Shown in pieces: positions 1 through 5,902 of a stretch of DNA of 7,133 bases (its first letter is position 1; each line of letters starts with the position of its first letter). The notes beneath the pieces were generated by a model. The model searched no databases, was not told where the DNA came from, and was given only the letters and a program-made list of their open reading frames with translations. The position numbers and the translations under genes are program-made. The stretch covers positions 1 through 7,133 of the forward strand of contig JAGPGI010000142.1 in the NCBI GenBank assembly GCA_018056045.1, in the 5' to 3' direction. Source of the stretch: Paracoccus sp. (in: a-proteobacteria) (GTDB lineage Bacteria; Pseudomonadota; Alphaproteobacteria; Rhodobacterales; Rhodobacteraceae).

Positions 1-636
1 GCGCAGGGCTGGGTGGCGACGGGCGATGCCGGTTTCTTTGAAGAGGCGACCGGGCATCTGCGCATCATCGACCGCGCCAAGGATGTCGGAAAGATGGCGG
101 ACGGCCGGATGTTCGCGCCCAAATATGTCGAGAACAAGCTGAAATTCTATCCCAACATCCTTGAGGCGGTGGTGTTTGGCGCGGGCCGCGATTTCTGCAC
201 CGCCTTCATCAATATCGACCTGAACGCGGTCGGCAACTGGGCCGAGCGCAACAACATCGCCTATGCCAGCTATCAGGAACTGGCCGGCCACCCGCAGGTC
301 TATGAAACCATCCGCGCCCATGTCGCGGCGGTGAACGAATCCGTCGCCGCCGACCCGATGCTGTCGGGCTGCCAGATCAGCCGCTTTCTGGTCCTGCACA
401 AGGAACTGGACCCCGATGACGGCGAGATGACCCGCACCCGCAAGGTTCGCCGCAACATCATCGCCGAGAAATACGCCGACCTGATCGCCGCGCTTTATGA
501 CGGCCGCGATCAGGTCAGCACCCGCACCGAGGTCACCTATGAGGATGGCCGCAAGGGCGAGATCCGCGCCACCCTGCGGATCGAGGACGTCCGCACGCTT
601 CCGACACAGGTCATGCACAAGGTGGCGGCGGAATGA
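1..636 (+). CDS. AMP-forming acyl-CoA ligase, long-chain type, C-terminal part (5' truncated by window edge)
   Basis: This is the last 211 residues of an ANL-superfamily acyl-CoA ligase. The frame is open from base 1, so the gene starts upstream; the GTG at base 13 is internal, not a start. Such enzymes activate a carboxylic acid with ATP to an acyl-adenylate and then to acyl-CoA, in the cytoplasm or at the inner membrane. Seen here: the A7 motif VATGD (partial residues 5-9), the hinge motif IIDRAKD (22-28), a COG1022-like stretch KMADGRMFAPKYVENKLK, and the A10 region GEMTRTRKVRR with the probable catalytic lysine at partial residue 148 (bases 442-444). A tail of about 45 residues follows the usual end of the C-terminal domain. 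The stop overlaps the livG start (ATGA), so the two are probably translationally coupled. Long-chain-type resemblance does not fix the substrate; its place beside an ABC importer suggests the imported acid. The family call is confident, the substrate unknown. Confidence 0.9.
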   Translation, partial: AQGWVATGDAGFFEEATGHLRIIDRAKDVGKMADGRMFAPKYVENKLKFYPNILEAVVFGAGRDFCTAFINIDLNAVGNWAERNNIAYASYQELAGHPQVYETIRAHVAAVNESVAADPMLSGCQISRFLVLHKELDPDDGEMTRTRKVRRNIIAEKYADLIAALYDGRDQVSTRTEVTYEDGRKGEIRATLRIEDVRTLPTQVMHKVAAE

Positions 637-1448
637 GCATGCAGGACGGCTATACCACCCCAGACGGCCGCCAGATCGGCCCCGTGCTTCTGGACCTGAA
701 GAACATCACCCTGCGCTTTGGCGGCGTCGAGGCGATCAAGAATATCAGCTTCGACATCCGCGAGGGCGAGATCCGCGCCATCATCGGCCCGAACGGCGCC
801 GGCAAATCCTCGATGCTGAACGTGATTTCAGGCTTCTACGTCCCGCAAGAGGGCGAGATATGGTTCAAGGGCCATCGCCGCGGCCCGATGAAACCCTATG
901 AGGTGGCGCGGCTGGGGCTGGCGCGCACCTTCCAGAACATCGCGCTGTTCGATGGCATGTCGGTTCTGGACAATATCATGACCGGGCGGATGAACATGAT
1001 GAAGGCCTCGCTGTTCAGTCAGGCGCTGTGGTGGGGCAAGGCCGAGCGCGAGGAGACCGCCAATCGCGAGCAGGTCGAAAAGATCATCGACTTTCTGGAA
1101 ATCCAGAACATCCGCAAGACTCCGGTGGGCCGGCTGCCTTACGGGTTGAAAAAGCGCGTCGAACTGGCCCGCGCCCTTGCGGCCGAACCGCGCATCCTGC
1201 TGCTGGATGAGCCGATGGCCGGCATGAATGTCGAGGAAAAAGAGGACATGTGCCGCTTTATCCTTGATGTGAATGACGAGTTCGGCACGACGATCGCGCT
1301 GATCGAACACGACATGGGCGTGGTCATGGATCTGTCGGACCGGGTGGTGGTGATGGATTACGGCCGCAAGATCGGCGACGGCACCCCCGACGAGGTGCGC
1401 AACAATCCCGAAGTCATCAGCGCCTATCTGGGCGTGGCACACGAATAG
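633..1448 (+). CDS. livG: ABC importer ATP-binding protein, LivG type
   Basis: A 271-residue cytoplasmic ATPase that would power a branched-chain-amino-acid-type (HAAT) importer as a heterodimer with the LivF-type protein downstream. Visible motifs: Walker A GPNGAGKS (52-59), Q-loop Q101 in RTFQNIALF, a signature region LPYGLKKRVELARAL (168-182), Walker B ILLLDEP (188-194), D-loop-like AGMN (196-199) and switch histidine H226 in IEHDM. The end SAYLG is typical of LivG/LivF proteins. The signature is non-canonical: LivG proteins normally have a YGQ form, and here the glutamine is leucine. About 20 residues precede the first domain strand, slightly longer than E. coli LivG. The start ATG at 633 overlaps the ligase stop by 4 bp with a weak AAGGTGG (619-625) ahead of it; a second ATG two codons on is possible. 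Ten bases separate it from livH. The component type is certain; the transported substrate is not indicated. Confidence 0.95.
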   Translation: MSMQDGYTTPDGRQIGPVLLDLKNITLRFGGVEAIKNISFDIREGEIRAIIGPNGAGKSSMLNVISGFYVPQEGEIWFKGHRRGPMKPYEVARLGLARTFQNIALFDGMSVLDNIMTGRMNMMKASLFSQALWWGKAEREETANREQVEKIIDFLEIQNIRKTPVGRLPYGLKKRVELARALAAEPRILLLDEPMAGMNVEEKEDMCRFILDVNDEFGTTIALIEHDMGVVMDLSDRVVVMDYGRKIGDGTPDEVRNNPEVISAYLGVAHE

Positions 1449-1458
1449 GGGGCGGGCG

Positions 1459-2439
1459 ATGGAATTTCTTTACGCAAGCGAGGTGCTCGTCAACGGCTTG
1501 ATGGCCGGGGTGATGTATTCGCTGGTCGCGCTGGGTTTCGTGCTGATCTACAAGGCCTCGGGCGTCTTCAACTATGCCCAAGGGGTGATGGCGCTATTCG
1601 CCGCCATGACGCTGGTGGGCATCATGGAGGGGCGGGTGCCCTTTGCCCATATGATCAACGCGGCCTTCGGCGTGCATGTCGAGAATTTCGGCTGGACGGT
1701 GCCGGGATTGCTGGCCATTGCGCTGACGGCGCTGGTCATGGTCGGCCTTGCCATCGCCATCGAAAAGCTGGTGCTGAAACATCTGGTCGGGCAAGAGCCG
1801 ATCATCCTGTTCATGGCGACCATCGGTCTGGCCTGGTTCCTCGAAGGGCTGGGTGACGTGATGTGGGGCGCCGATGTGAAGGTGCTGGACGTCGGCCTTC
1901 CGCAGGGGATTTCCGAAACCGTCGAGACGGTGACCAACAACTGGCTGGGATATGGCTTCTTCATCGACCGGCTGGACATCTGGGCTGCGGTGATCGCGGC
2001 GGTGCTGGTCGCGGCACTGGTCGGGTTTTCGCAATATACCAAGCAGGGCCGGGCCATGCGCGCGGTGGCCGACGATCATCAGGCGGCGCTGTCGGTGGGC
2101 ATCAGCCTGCAATTCATCTGGATCATGGTCTGGTCCATCGCCGGTTTCGTGGCGCTGGTCGCGGGCATCATGTGGGGCACGAAGTCGGGGGTGCAGTTCA
2201 GCCTGTCGCTGATCGCGCTGAAGGCGCTGCCGGTCCTGATGCTGGGCGGTTTCACTTCGATCCCCGGCGCCATCGTCGGGGGACTGATCATCGGCATGGG
2301 CGAGAAGCTCTTTGAATATTTCGTCGGCCCCATGGTCGGCGGCGCGACCGAAAACTGGTTCGCCTATGTGCTGGCGCTGATCTTCCTCGTCTTCAGGCCG
2401 CAGGGCCTGTTTGGCGAGCGCATCATCGAGCGGGTCTGA
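1459..2439 (+). CDS. livH: ABC importer permease, LivH type
   Basis: A 326-residue inner-membrane permease, one half of the translocation channel. It is hydrophobic throughout, with likely membrane segments near residues 10-32, 38-55, 82-103, 113-135, 173-192, 217-240, 252-280 and 300-313. Family landmarks are the N-terminal run with SLVALGFVLIYKASGVFNYA (21-40), the cytoplasmic coupling loop TKQGRAMRAVADD (194-206) followed by the AALSVGI helix, the KALPVLMLGGFTSIPGA block (255-271) and the terminal FRPQGLFGE (312-320). Length is a little above the usual 290-310, mainly from the loops at about 56-80 and 136-172, which may be periplasmic. ATG 1459 is preceded by the purine-rich GGGGGCGGG; the close fit to livG supports this start. 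It should pair with the LivM-type permease, but a 143-bp repeat-bearing gap separates the two genes. Confidence 0.95.
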   Translation: MEFLYASEVLVNGLMAGVMYSLVALGFVLIYKASGVFNYAQGVMALFAAMTLVGIMEGRVPFAHMINAAFGVHVENFGWTVPGLLAIALTALVMVGLAIAIEKLVLKHLVGQEPIILFMATIGLAWFLEGLGDVMWGADVKVLDVGLPQGISETVETVTNNWLGYGFFIDRLDIWAAVIAAVLVAALVGFSQYTKQGRAMRAVADDHQAALSVGISLQFIWIMVWSIAGFVALVAGIMWGTKSGVQFSLSLIALKALPVLMLGGFTSIPGAIVGGLIIGMGEKLFEYFVGPMVGGATENWFAYVLALIFLVFRPQGLFGERIIERV

Positions 2440-2460
2440 CGATGAAAAGATTCTATGCCT

Positions 2461-2533
2461 CCGGCGGGGATATTTGGACATGGAAGATGAGGGGCACTGC
2501 TTTCCATCTTCCATGGGGAAATATCCCGCGGGG
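2461..2533. repeat. Imperfect inverted repeat, REP/REPIN-like intergenic element
   Basis: In the livH-livM gap two arms are near-perfect reverse complements. The left arm is 2467-2489 (GGGATATTT, 3 bases, CATGGAAGATG) and the right arm is 2505-2527 (CATCTTCCATG, 3 bases, AAATATCCC). Twenty of 23 positions pair; the 3 mismatches sit together in the middle of each arm. The loop is 15 bases (2490-2504). GC-rich flanks (CCGGCG on the left, GCGGGG on the right) can extend the stem if one G bulges. From memory, CCTCCGGCGGGGATATTT-like strings recur between genes in Rhodobacteraceae genomes, so this is probably a dispersed palindromic repeat rather than a gene-specific site. Possible effects are transcript folding, attenuation or an mRNA processing site between the two permeases. 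The inverted pairing is certain; repeat-family membership is inferred. Confidence 0.8.
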
Positions 2534-2535
2534 GT

Positions 2536-2556
2536 GTGGGGGCGCGAAGCCCCCAC
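2536..2556 (+). promoter_or_regulatory. Perfect 8-bp GC hairpin upstream of livM
   Basis: GTGGGGGC (2536-2543) pairs perfectly with GCCCCCAC (2549-2556) around a 5-base loop GCGAA. It lies 9 bases after the large inverted repeat and 26 bases before the livM start. No T-tract follows (the next bases are GGCAAGCG), so it is not a standard intrinsic terminator. It may be part of the same dispersed repeat unit, or a barrier that protects or separates the livH and livM messages. The stem is seen directly; any role is inferred. Confidence 0.65.
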
Positions 2557-2572
2557 GGCAAGCGTGATCGGG

Positions 2573-2578
2573 GGAGGG
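2573..2578 (+). promoter_or_regulatory. Shine-Dalgarno site of livM
   Basis: GGAGGG lies 4 bases before ATG 2583, within a purine-rich run from 2571 to 2580. It supplies independent translation initiation for livM after the 143-bp gap, where coupling to livH is not possible, and supports 2583 as the start. Confidence 0.75.
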
Positions 2579-2582
2579 AACG

Positions 2583-3659
2583 ATGTTCTATCGTGAGGCG
2601 GGCGACTTCAAGACAAGCTATCGCGACGATGGCCAGACATTCCCGATCCGGCTGGATCGCTGGGGTTATTACGCTGTTCTTGCCGTGGCCTTTCTGGTCG
2701 TGCCCTTCGTCATCGACAGCTATTGGGCCAATGCGGTTCTGGTCCCCTTTCTGATCTATGCCATCGCGGCCATCGGGCTGAACATCCTGACTGGCTATGC
2801 AGGGCAGGTCAGTCTGGGGACCGGCGGCTTCATGGCGGTGGGGGCCTATGCGGTCTACAAGCTGATGACCGCCTTTCCGGGCGTGCCGATTGTCCTTCAT
2901 ATCGTTCTGGCCGGTGTCATCACGGCGGTGGTGGGGGTGCTGTTCGGCCTGCCCAGCCTGCGCATCAAGGGGTTTTATCTGGCGGTCGCCACGCTGGCCG
3001 CGCAGTTCTTTCTGGTCTGGCTGTTCAACAAGGTGCCGTGGTTTTACAACTATTCGGCATCCGGCCAGATCACCGCGCCCGAGCGCACCATCCTGGGCTG
3101 GGCGGTGACCGGTCCCGCGACGACCGCTTCAGCCAAATATCTGATTTGTCTGACATTCGCCGTTGCCCTGGCCTGGATCGCGCGCAACCTGACGCGCGGC
3201 ATGGTCGGGCGCAAATGGATGGCGATCCGCGACATGGATATCGCCGCCGAGATCATCGGCGTGAACCCCCTGACCGCGAAGCTTTCGGCCTTTGCCGTCT
3301 CCAGCTTTTTTGTCGGCATCGCGGGGGCGCTGCTTTTCTCGGTCTATCTGGGCGCGGCCGAGGCCAGCGAGGCATTCGGCATCAACAAGAGCTTCCTTGT
3401 CCTGTTCATGATCATCATCGGCGGGCTGGGCAGCATCTTCGGCAGTTTCGCCGGCGCGGCGTTTCTGGTCCTGCTGCCGGTCCTGCTCAAGAACGTGCTG
3501 GTCGCCCAGCTTGGCTGGCCCACCGATCTGGCCGCCCATATCGAGCTGATGATTGTCGGTGCGCTGATCATCTTTTTCCTGATCGTCGAGCCTCATGGCC
3601 TCGCCCGGCTTTGGGCGCTGACGAAAGAGAAACTACGGCTCTGGCCGTTCCCGCATTGA
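2583..3659 (+). CDS. livM: ABC importer permease, LivM type
   Basis: A 358-residue inner-membrane permease, partner of the LivH-type protein. About 28 polar N-terminal residues (MFYREAGDF through LDRWG) probably lie in the cytoplasm, followed by membrane segments near 29-46, 50-70, 75-95, 101-122, 130-148, 185-200, 235-258, 268-300 and 318-336. Family landmarks: GLNILTGYAGQVSLGTGGF (65-83), FGLPSLRIKGFYLAVATLA (121-139), the coupling loop RKWMAIRDMDIAAEIIGVN (210-228), IIGGLGSIFGSFAGA (278-292) and EPHGLARLW (336-344), the LivM counterpart of the LivH PQGLFG ending. A likely periplasmic loop of roughly 35 residues (150-184) contains an aromatic patch WFYNY. ATG 2583 is set by a good Shine-Dalgarno site. 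A 44-bp gap leads to the binding-protein gene; I see no hairpin there. Confidence 0.95.
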   Translation: MFYREAGDFKTSYRDDGQTFPIRLDRWGYYAVLAVAFLVVPFVIDSYWANAVLVPFLIYAIAAIGLNILTGYAGQVSLGTGGFMAVGAYAVYKLMTAFPGVPIVLHIVLAGVITAVVGVLFGLPSLRIKGFYLAVATLAAQFFLVWLFNKVPWFYNYSASGQITAPERTILGWAVTGPATTASAKYLICLTFAVALAWIARNLTRGMVGRKWMAIRDMDIAAEIIGVNPLTAKLSAFAVSSFFVGIAGALLFSVYLGAAEASEAFGINKSFLVLFMIIIGGLGSIFGSFAGAAFLVLLPVLLKNVLVAQLGWPTDLAAHIELMIVGALIIFFLIVEPHGLARLWALTKEKLRLWPFPH

Positions 3660-3687
3660 AAGACCGGCTAATCGGCACATTACCCTT

Positions 3688-3696
3688 GGGGAGGAG
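3688..3696 (+). promoter_or_regulatory. Strong Shine-Dalgarno site of the binding-protein gene
   Basis: GGGGAGGAG ends 7 bases before ATG 3704 and is the best ribosome binding site in the window. It fixes the start inside a frame that stays open much further upstream (to at least 2723, antiphase to livM), and fits the high expression expected of a periplasmic binding protein. Confidence 0.8.
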
Positions 3697-3703
3697 AACC
3701 AGG

Positions 3704-4984
3704 ATGAAACTGAAACTTGCAACTGTCGCATTCGGCGCGCTGATGGCGGCGGCTCCGGCCATGGCCGATCTGGTCGTGCCGAACCTGTCCTATCGCACCG
3801 GCCCCTACGGCGCGAACGGCACGCAATATGCCGACGGGTTCAACGACTATTTCACCCTGCTCAATGAACGCGATGGCGGCATCGGCGGGGAAAAGGTCCA
3901 GACCCCGGAATGCGAGACCGCCTATAACACCGAAAAAGGCGTCGAATGCTATGAGGCGACCAAGGGAGCGGGCGCGCTGGTCTATAACCCCTTGTCCACC
4001 GGCATCACCTATCAGCTGATCCCCAAGGTGTCGGCCGACAAGATCCCGCTTTATACGCCGGGCTATGGGCGGACCTCGGCCAAGAACGGCAAGGTGTTCG
4101 AATGGGTCTTCAACGCGCCCGCGAACTATTGGGACGGCGCCTCGGTCGCGGTGAAATACCTGCTGGACCAGAGTGGCGGCGACCTGAACGGCAAAAAGAT
4201 CGCGCTGGTCTATCACAACTCGGCCTATGGCAAGGAGCCGATCCGCACCCTGCAGGAACTGTCCAAGAAGCACGGTTTCACCCTGACCGAACTGCCCATC
4301 GACCCGCCGGGGCAGGAGCAGAAAAGCCAGTGGCTGCAGATCCGCCGCGACAAGCCCGACTATGTCATCATGTGGGGCTGGGGGGTGATGAACCAGACCG
4401 CCATTCAGGAAGCCGCCAATATCCGCTTCCCGATGGAAAACTTCATCGGCATCTGGTGGTCCGGCTCCGAGGTGGACGTGAAACCCGTGGGCGAGGCCGC
4501 CAATGGCTACAAGGCGCTGACCTTCCACGGCGTCGGCATGGACTATCCGATCTATGACGACATGAAGAAATTCGTCATCGAGCCGGGCAAGGCCTCGCAG
4601 GGCGGGCCGCATGTCGGCTCGGTGCTCTATTCGCGCGGCATGTATGCGGCGGTCGTTATCGCTGAAGCCATCAAGAAGGCACAGGAGCTGTCGGGCGCTT
4701 CGGCGATCACCGCCGCCCAGTTGCGCGACGGGTTCGAGGCGCTGGACATCACCCCCGAGCGTCTGGCCGAGCTGGGCCTGCCGGACTTTGGCCCCGAGAT
4801 CAAGATGACCTGCGACAACCACGGCGGCAGCGGCATGTCCCGCGTCCAGCAATGGGACGCCGCCGCCGGCAAATGGAACCTGATCACCGACTTTACCGAG
4901 CCGGACCAGGAAATCCTGACCCCGCTGATCACCGAAGACAGCGAGGCCTTTGCGAAGGAAGCCGGCATCACGCCGCGCTGCTGA
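3704..4984 (+). CDS. Periplasmic substrate-binding protein, LivK/Peripla_BP_6 type
   Basis: A 426-residue precursor that captures the substrate in the periplasm and delivers it to the LivH/LivM permeases. Residues 1-21 form a Sec signal peptide (MKLK, hydrophobic core, AMA before D22); there is no lipobox. The mature protein shows the Peripla_BP_6 pattern: first strand and binding loop LSYRTGPYGANGTQYADGF (28-46), NERDGGIGG (54-62), LVYNPLSTG (92-100, the lobe-1 ligand region), then lobe-2 elements KKIALVYHNSAYGKE (164-178), DYVIMWGWGVMNQ (219-231) and FIGIWWSGSE (247-256). Tryptophans and tyrosines are plentiful near the predicted pocket (W224, W226, W251, W252), compatible with an aromatic or bulky ligand but not proof. 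Four cysteines, C70, C82, C370 and the terminal C426, could form two disulfides. It is longer than E. coli LivK (about 370). It lies between livM and livF and is followed by a stem-loop. The class is sure; the ligand is unknown, and calling it leucine-binding would be unsupported. Confidence 0.93.
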   Translation: MKLKLATVAFGALMAAAPAMADLVVPNLSYRTGPYGANGTQYADGFNDYFTLLNERDGGIGGEKVQTPECETAYNTEKGVECYEATKGAGALVYNPLSTGITYQLIPKVSADKIPLYTPGYGRTSAKNGKVFEWVFNAPANYWDGASVAVKYLLDQSGGDLNGKKIALVYHNSAYGKEPIRTLQELSKKHGFTLTELPIDPPGQEQKSQWLQIRRDKPDYVIMWGWGVMNQTAIQEAANIRFPMENFIGIWWSGSEVDVKPVGEAANGYKALTFHGVGMDYPIYDDMKKFVIEPGKASQGGPHVGSVLYSRGMYAAVVIAEAIKKAQELSGASAITAAQLRDGFEALDITPERLAELGLPDFGPEIKMTCDNHGGSGMSRVQQWDAAAGKWNLITDFTEPDQEILTPLITEDSEAFAKEAGITPRC

Positions 4985-4992
4985 CGCGACTT

Positions 4993-5018
4993 CCCCGGCG
5001 GCGCCATACCCGCCGGGG
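4993..5018 (+). promoter_or_regulatory. Perfect 9-bp GC stem-loop after the binding-protein gene
   Basis: CCCCGGCGG (4993-5001) pairs perfectly with CCGCCGGGG (5010-5018), with an 8-base loop, starting 8 bases after the stop codon. Only CTTTC follows, so termination would be partial at best, and livF starts 22 bases later on the same strand. Stem-loops after abundant binding-protein genes commonly protect the upstream message or let only part of transcription continue, giving excess binding protein over ATPase. The structure is seen; the role is inferred. Confidence 0.7.
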
Positions 5019-5027
5019 CTTTCATCC

Positions 5028-5034
5028 AGGGGAA
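5028..5034 (+). promoter_or_regulatory. Shine-Dalgarno site of livF
   Basis: AGGGGAA lies 6 bases before ATG 5041. It chooses that start over the longer open frame reaching back into the binding-protein gene, and over the next in-frame ATG at 5053. Confidence 0.65.
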
Positions 5035-5040
5035 CCGCCC

Positions 5041-5865
5041 ATGTTCGACGCCATGCCCGACCGCGAGACCTTGCTTGAGGTCAACAATATCGAGGTGATC
5101 TACAATCACGTCATTCTGGTGCTGAAGGGCGTCAGCCTGTCGGTGCCCAAGGGCGGCATCACCGCGCTTTTGGGCGGGAACGGCGCGGGCAAGACCACGA
5201 CGCTGAAGGCGATCTCGAACCTTCTGCATTCCGAACGCGGCGAGGTGACCAAGGGCGCGATCAGCTATCGCGGCGAGCCGATCCAGAACATGGACCCGGC
5301 CACGCTGGTCCGCAAAGGCGTCATTCAGGTGATGGAGGGCCGCCATTGCTTTGAACACCTGACCATCGAGGAAAACCTGCTGACCGGCGCCTATACCCGC
5401 AAGGACGGCGCCGCAGCGGTCCGGCAGGACCTTGAGATGGTCTATGACTACTTTCCGCGCCTGAAGGAGCGGCGCAGATCGCAGGCCGGCTATACTTCGG
5501 GCGGGGAACAGCAGATGTGCGCCATGGGCCGCGCGCTGATGTCGCGCCCCGAGACGATCCTGCTGGACGAGCCCTCGATGGGCCTTGCCCCGCAACTGGT
5601 CGAGCAGATCTTCGAGATCGTGAAAGCGGTCAATGAGGGCGAGGGGGTGACCTTCCTTCTGGCCGAGCAGAACACCAATATCGCGCTGCGCTATGCCCAT
5701 TACGGCTATATTCTGGAAAGCGGCCGTGTGGTGATGGACGGCCCCGCCGAGGCGCTGCGCGAGAACCCCGACGTCAAGGAATTCTATCTGGGCATGTCCG
5801 ATCAGGGCCGCAAAAGCTTTCGCGATGTGCGCAGCTATCGCCGCCGCAAAAGGTGGCTGGCGTGA
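5041..5865 (+). CDS. livF: ABC importer ATP-binding protein, LivF type, with basic C-terminal tail
   Basis: A 274-residue cytoplasmic ATPase, expected to form the motor heterodimer with the LivG-type protein. Visible motifs: Walker A GGNGAGKT (45-52), Q-loop Q96 in VIQVMEGRHCF, signature TSGGEQQM (152-159), Walker B ILLDEP (173-178), D-loop-like MGLAP (180-184), and a switch position AEQN (208-211) with glutamine where most ABC ATPases have histidine, as is usual for LivF. E. coli LivF (about 237 residues) ends soon after the YLG motif (here 249-251). This protein carries about 23 more residues ending in a strongly basic stretch (YRRRKRW, 266-272). I recall similar tails in LivF proteins encoded beside acyl-CoA ligases. 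The start at 5041 follows a fair ribosome site. The PaaK-like gene begins 37 bases after the stop. The component call is firm; the tail's role is unknown. Confidence 0.95.
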   Translation: MFDAMPDRETLLEVNNIEVIYNHVILVLKGVSLSVPKGGITALLGGNGAGKTTTLKAISNLLHSERGEVTKGAISYRGEPIQNMDPATLVRKGVIQVMEGRHCFEHLTIEENLLTGAYTRKDGAAAVRQDLEMVYDYFPRLKERRRSQAGYTSGGEQQMCAMGRALMSRPETILLDEPSMGLAPQLVEQIFEIVKAVNEGEGVTFLLAEQNTNIALRYAHYGYILESGRVVMDGPAEALRENPDVKEFYLGMSDQGRKSFRDVRSYRRRKRWLA

Positions 5866-5891
5866 TCGGGTGGCTGGACAGCGGGTGGCAA

Positions 5892-5896
5892 AGAGG
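5892..5896 (+). promoter_or_regulatory. Shine-Dalgarno site of the PaaK-like gene
   Basis: AGAGG lies 6 bases before ATG 5903. It decides the start in favour of 5903 over the in-frame ATG at 5825, which lies inside livF, has no comparable site, and would add 26 residues unlike the family. Confidence 0.7.
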
Positions 5897-5902
5897 AATC
5901 CC

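Noticed and set aside
2475..2503. Possible internal promoter (TGGACA, 17 bases, TGCTTT) in the livH-livM gap
   Set aside because: The -10 match is poor and the -35-like box is part of the inverted repeat arm. 5' end mapping would decide.
2442..2567. A 41-codon open frame starting 2 bases after the livH stop and filling the livH-livM gap
   Set aside because: It reads straight through both the inverted repeat and the GC hairpin, has no good ribosome site, and its composition is explained by the repeat. Conservation of the frame with synonymous changes would be needed to revive it.
2723..3703. Upstream extension of the binding-protein frame across livM
   Set aside because: The frame is merely open in high-GC DNA; its translation is low-complexity Arg/Gly/Ala-rich, livM is clearly coding in another frame, and a Sec signal peptide plus strong ribosome site mark ATG 3704.
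4993..5023. Intrinsic terminator ending the operon after the binding-protein gene
   Set aside because: The stem is strong but is followed by only three T bases, and livF follows closely on the same strand, so full termination is unlikely. Kept as a possible attenuator or stabiliser.
4852..5040. Upstream extension of the livF frame into the binding-protein gene
   Set aside because: It overlaps clear binding-protein coding sequence and crosses the stem-loop; ATG 5041 has a ribosome site and begins the family-like sequence.
633..5865. Assignment as a true leucine/isoleucine/valine transporter
   Set aside because: Component families match, but the ligase neighbours, long binding protein and modified ATPases argue for a carboxylic acid substrate; no direct evidence for amino acids.
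5852..5877. Nine-base direct repeat GGTGGCTGG (5852-5860 and 5869-5877) at the livF end
   Set aside because: Short and G-rich, spanning the livF stop; chance or a small slippage duplication explains it, and there is no third spaced copy to suggest an array or operator.
5825..5902. Longer start for the PaaK-like protein, overlapping the end of livF
   Set aside because: The extra 26 residues look like livF read in another frame, and a good ribosome site sits before ATG 5903.
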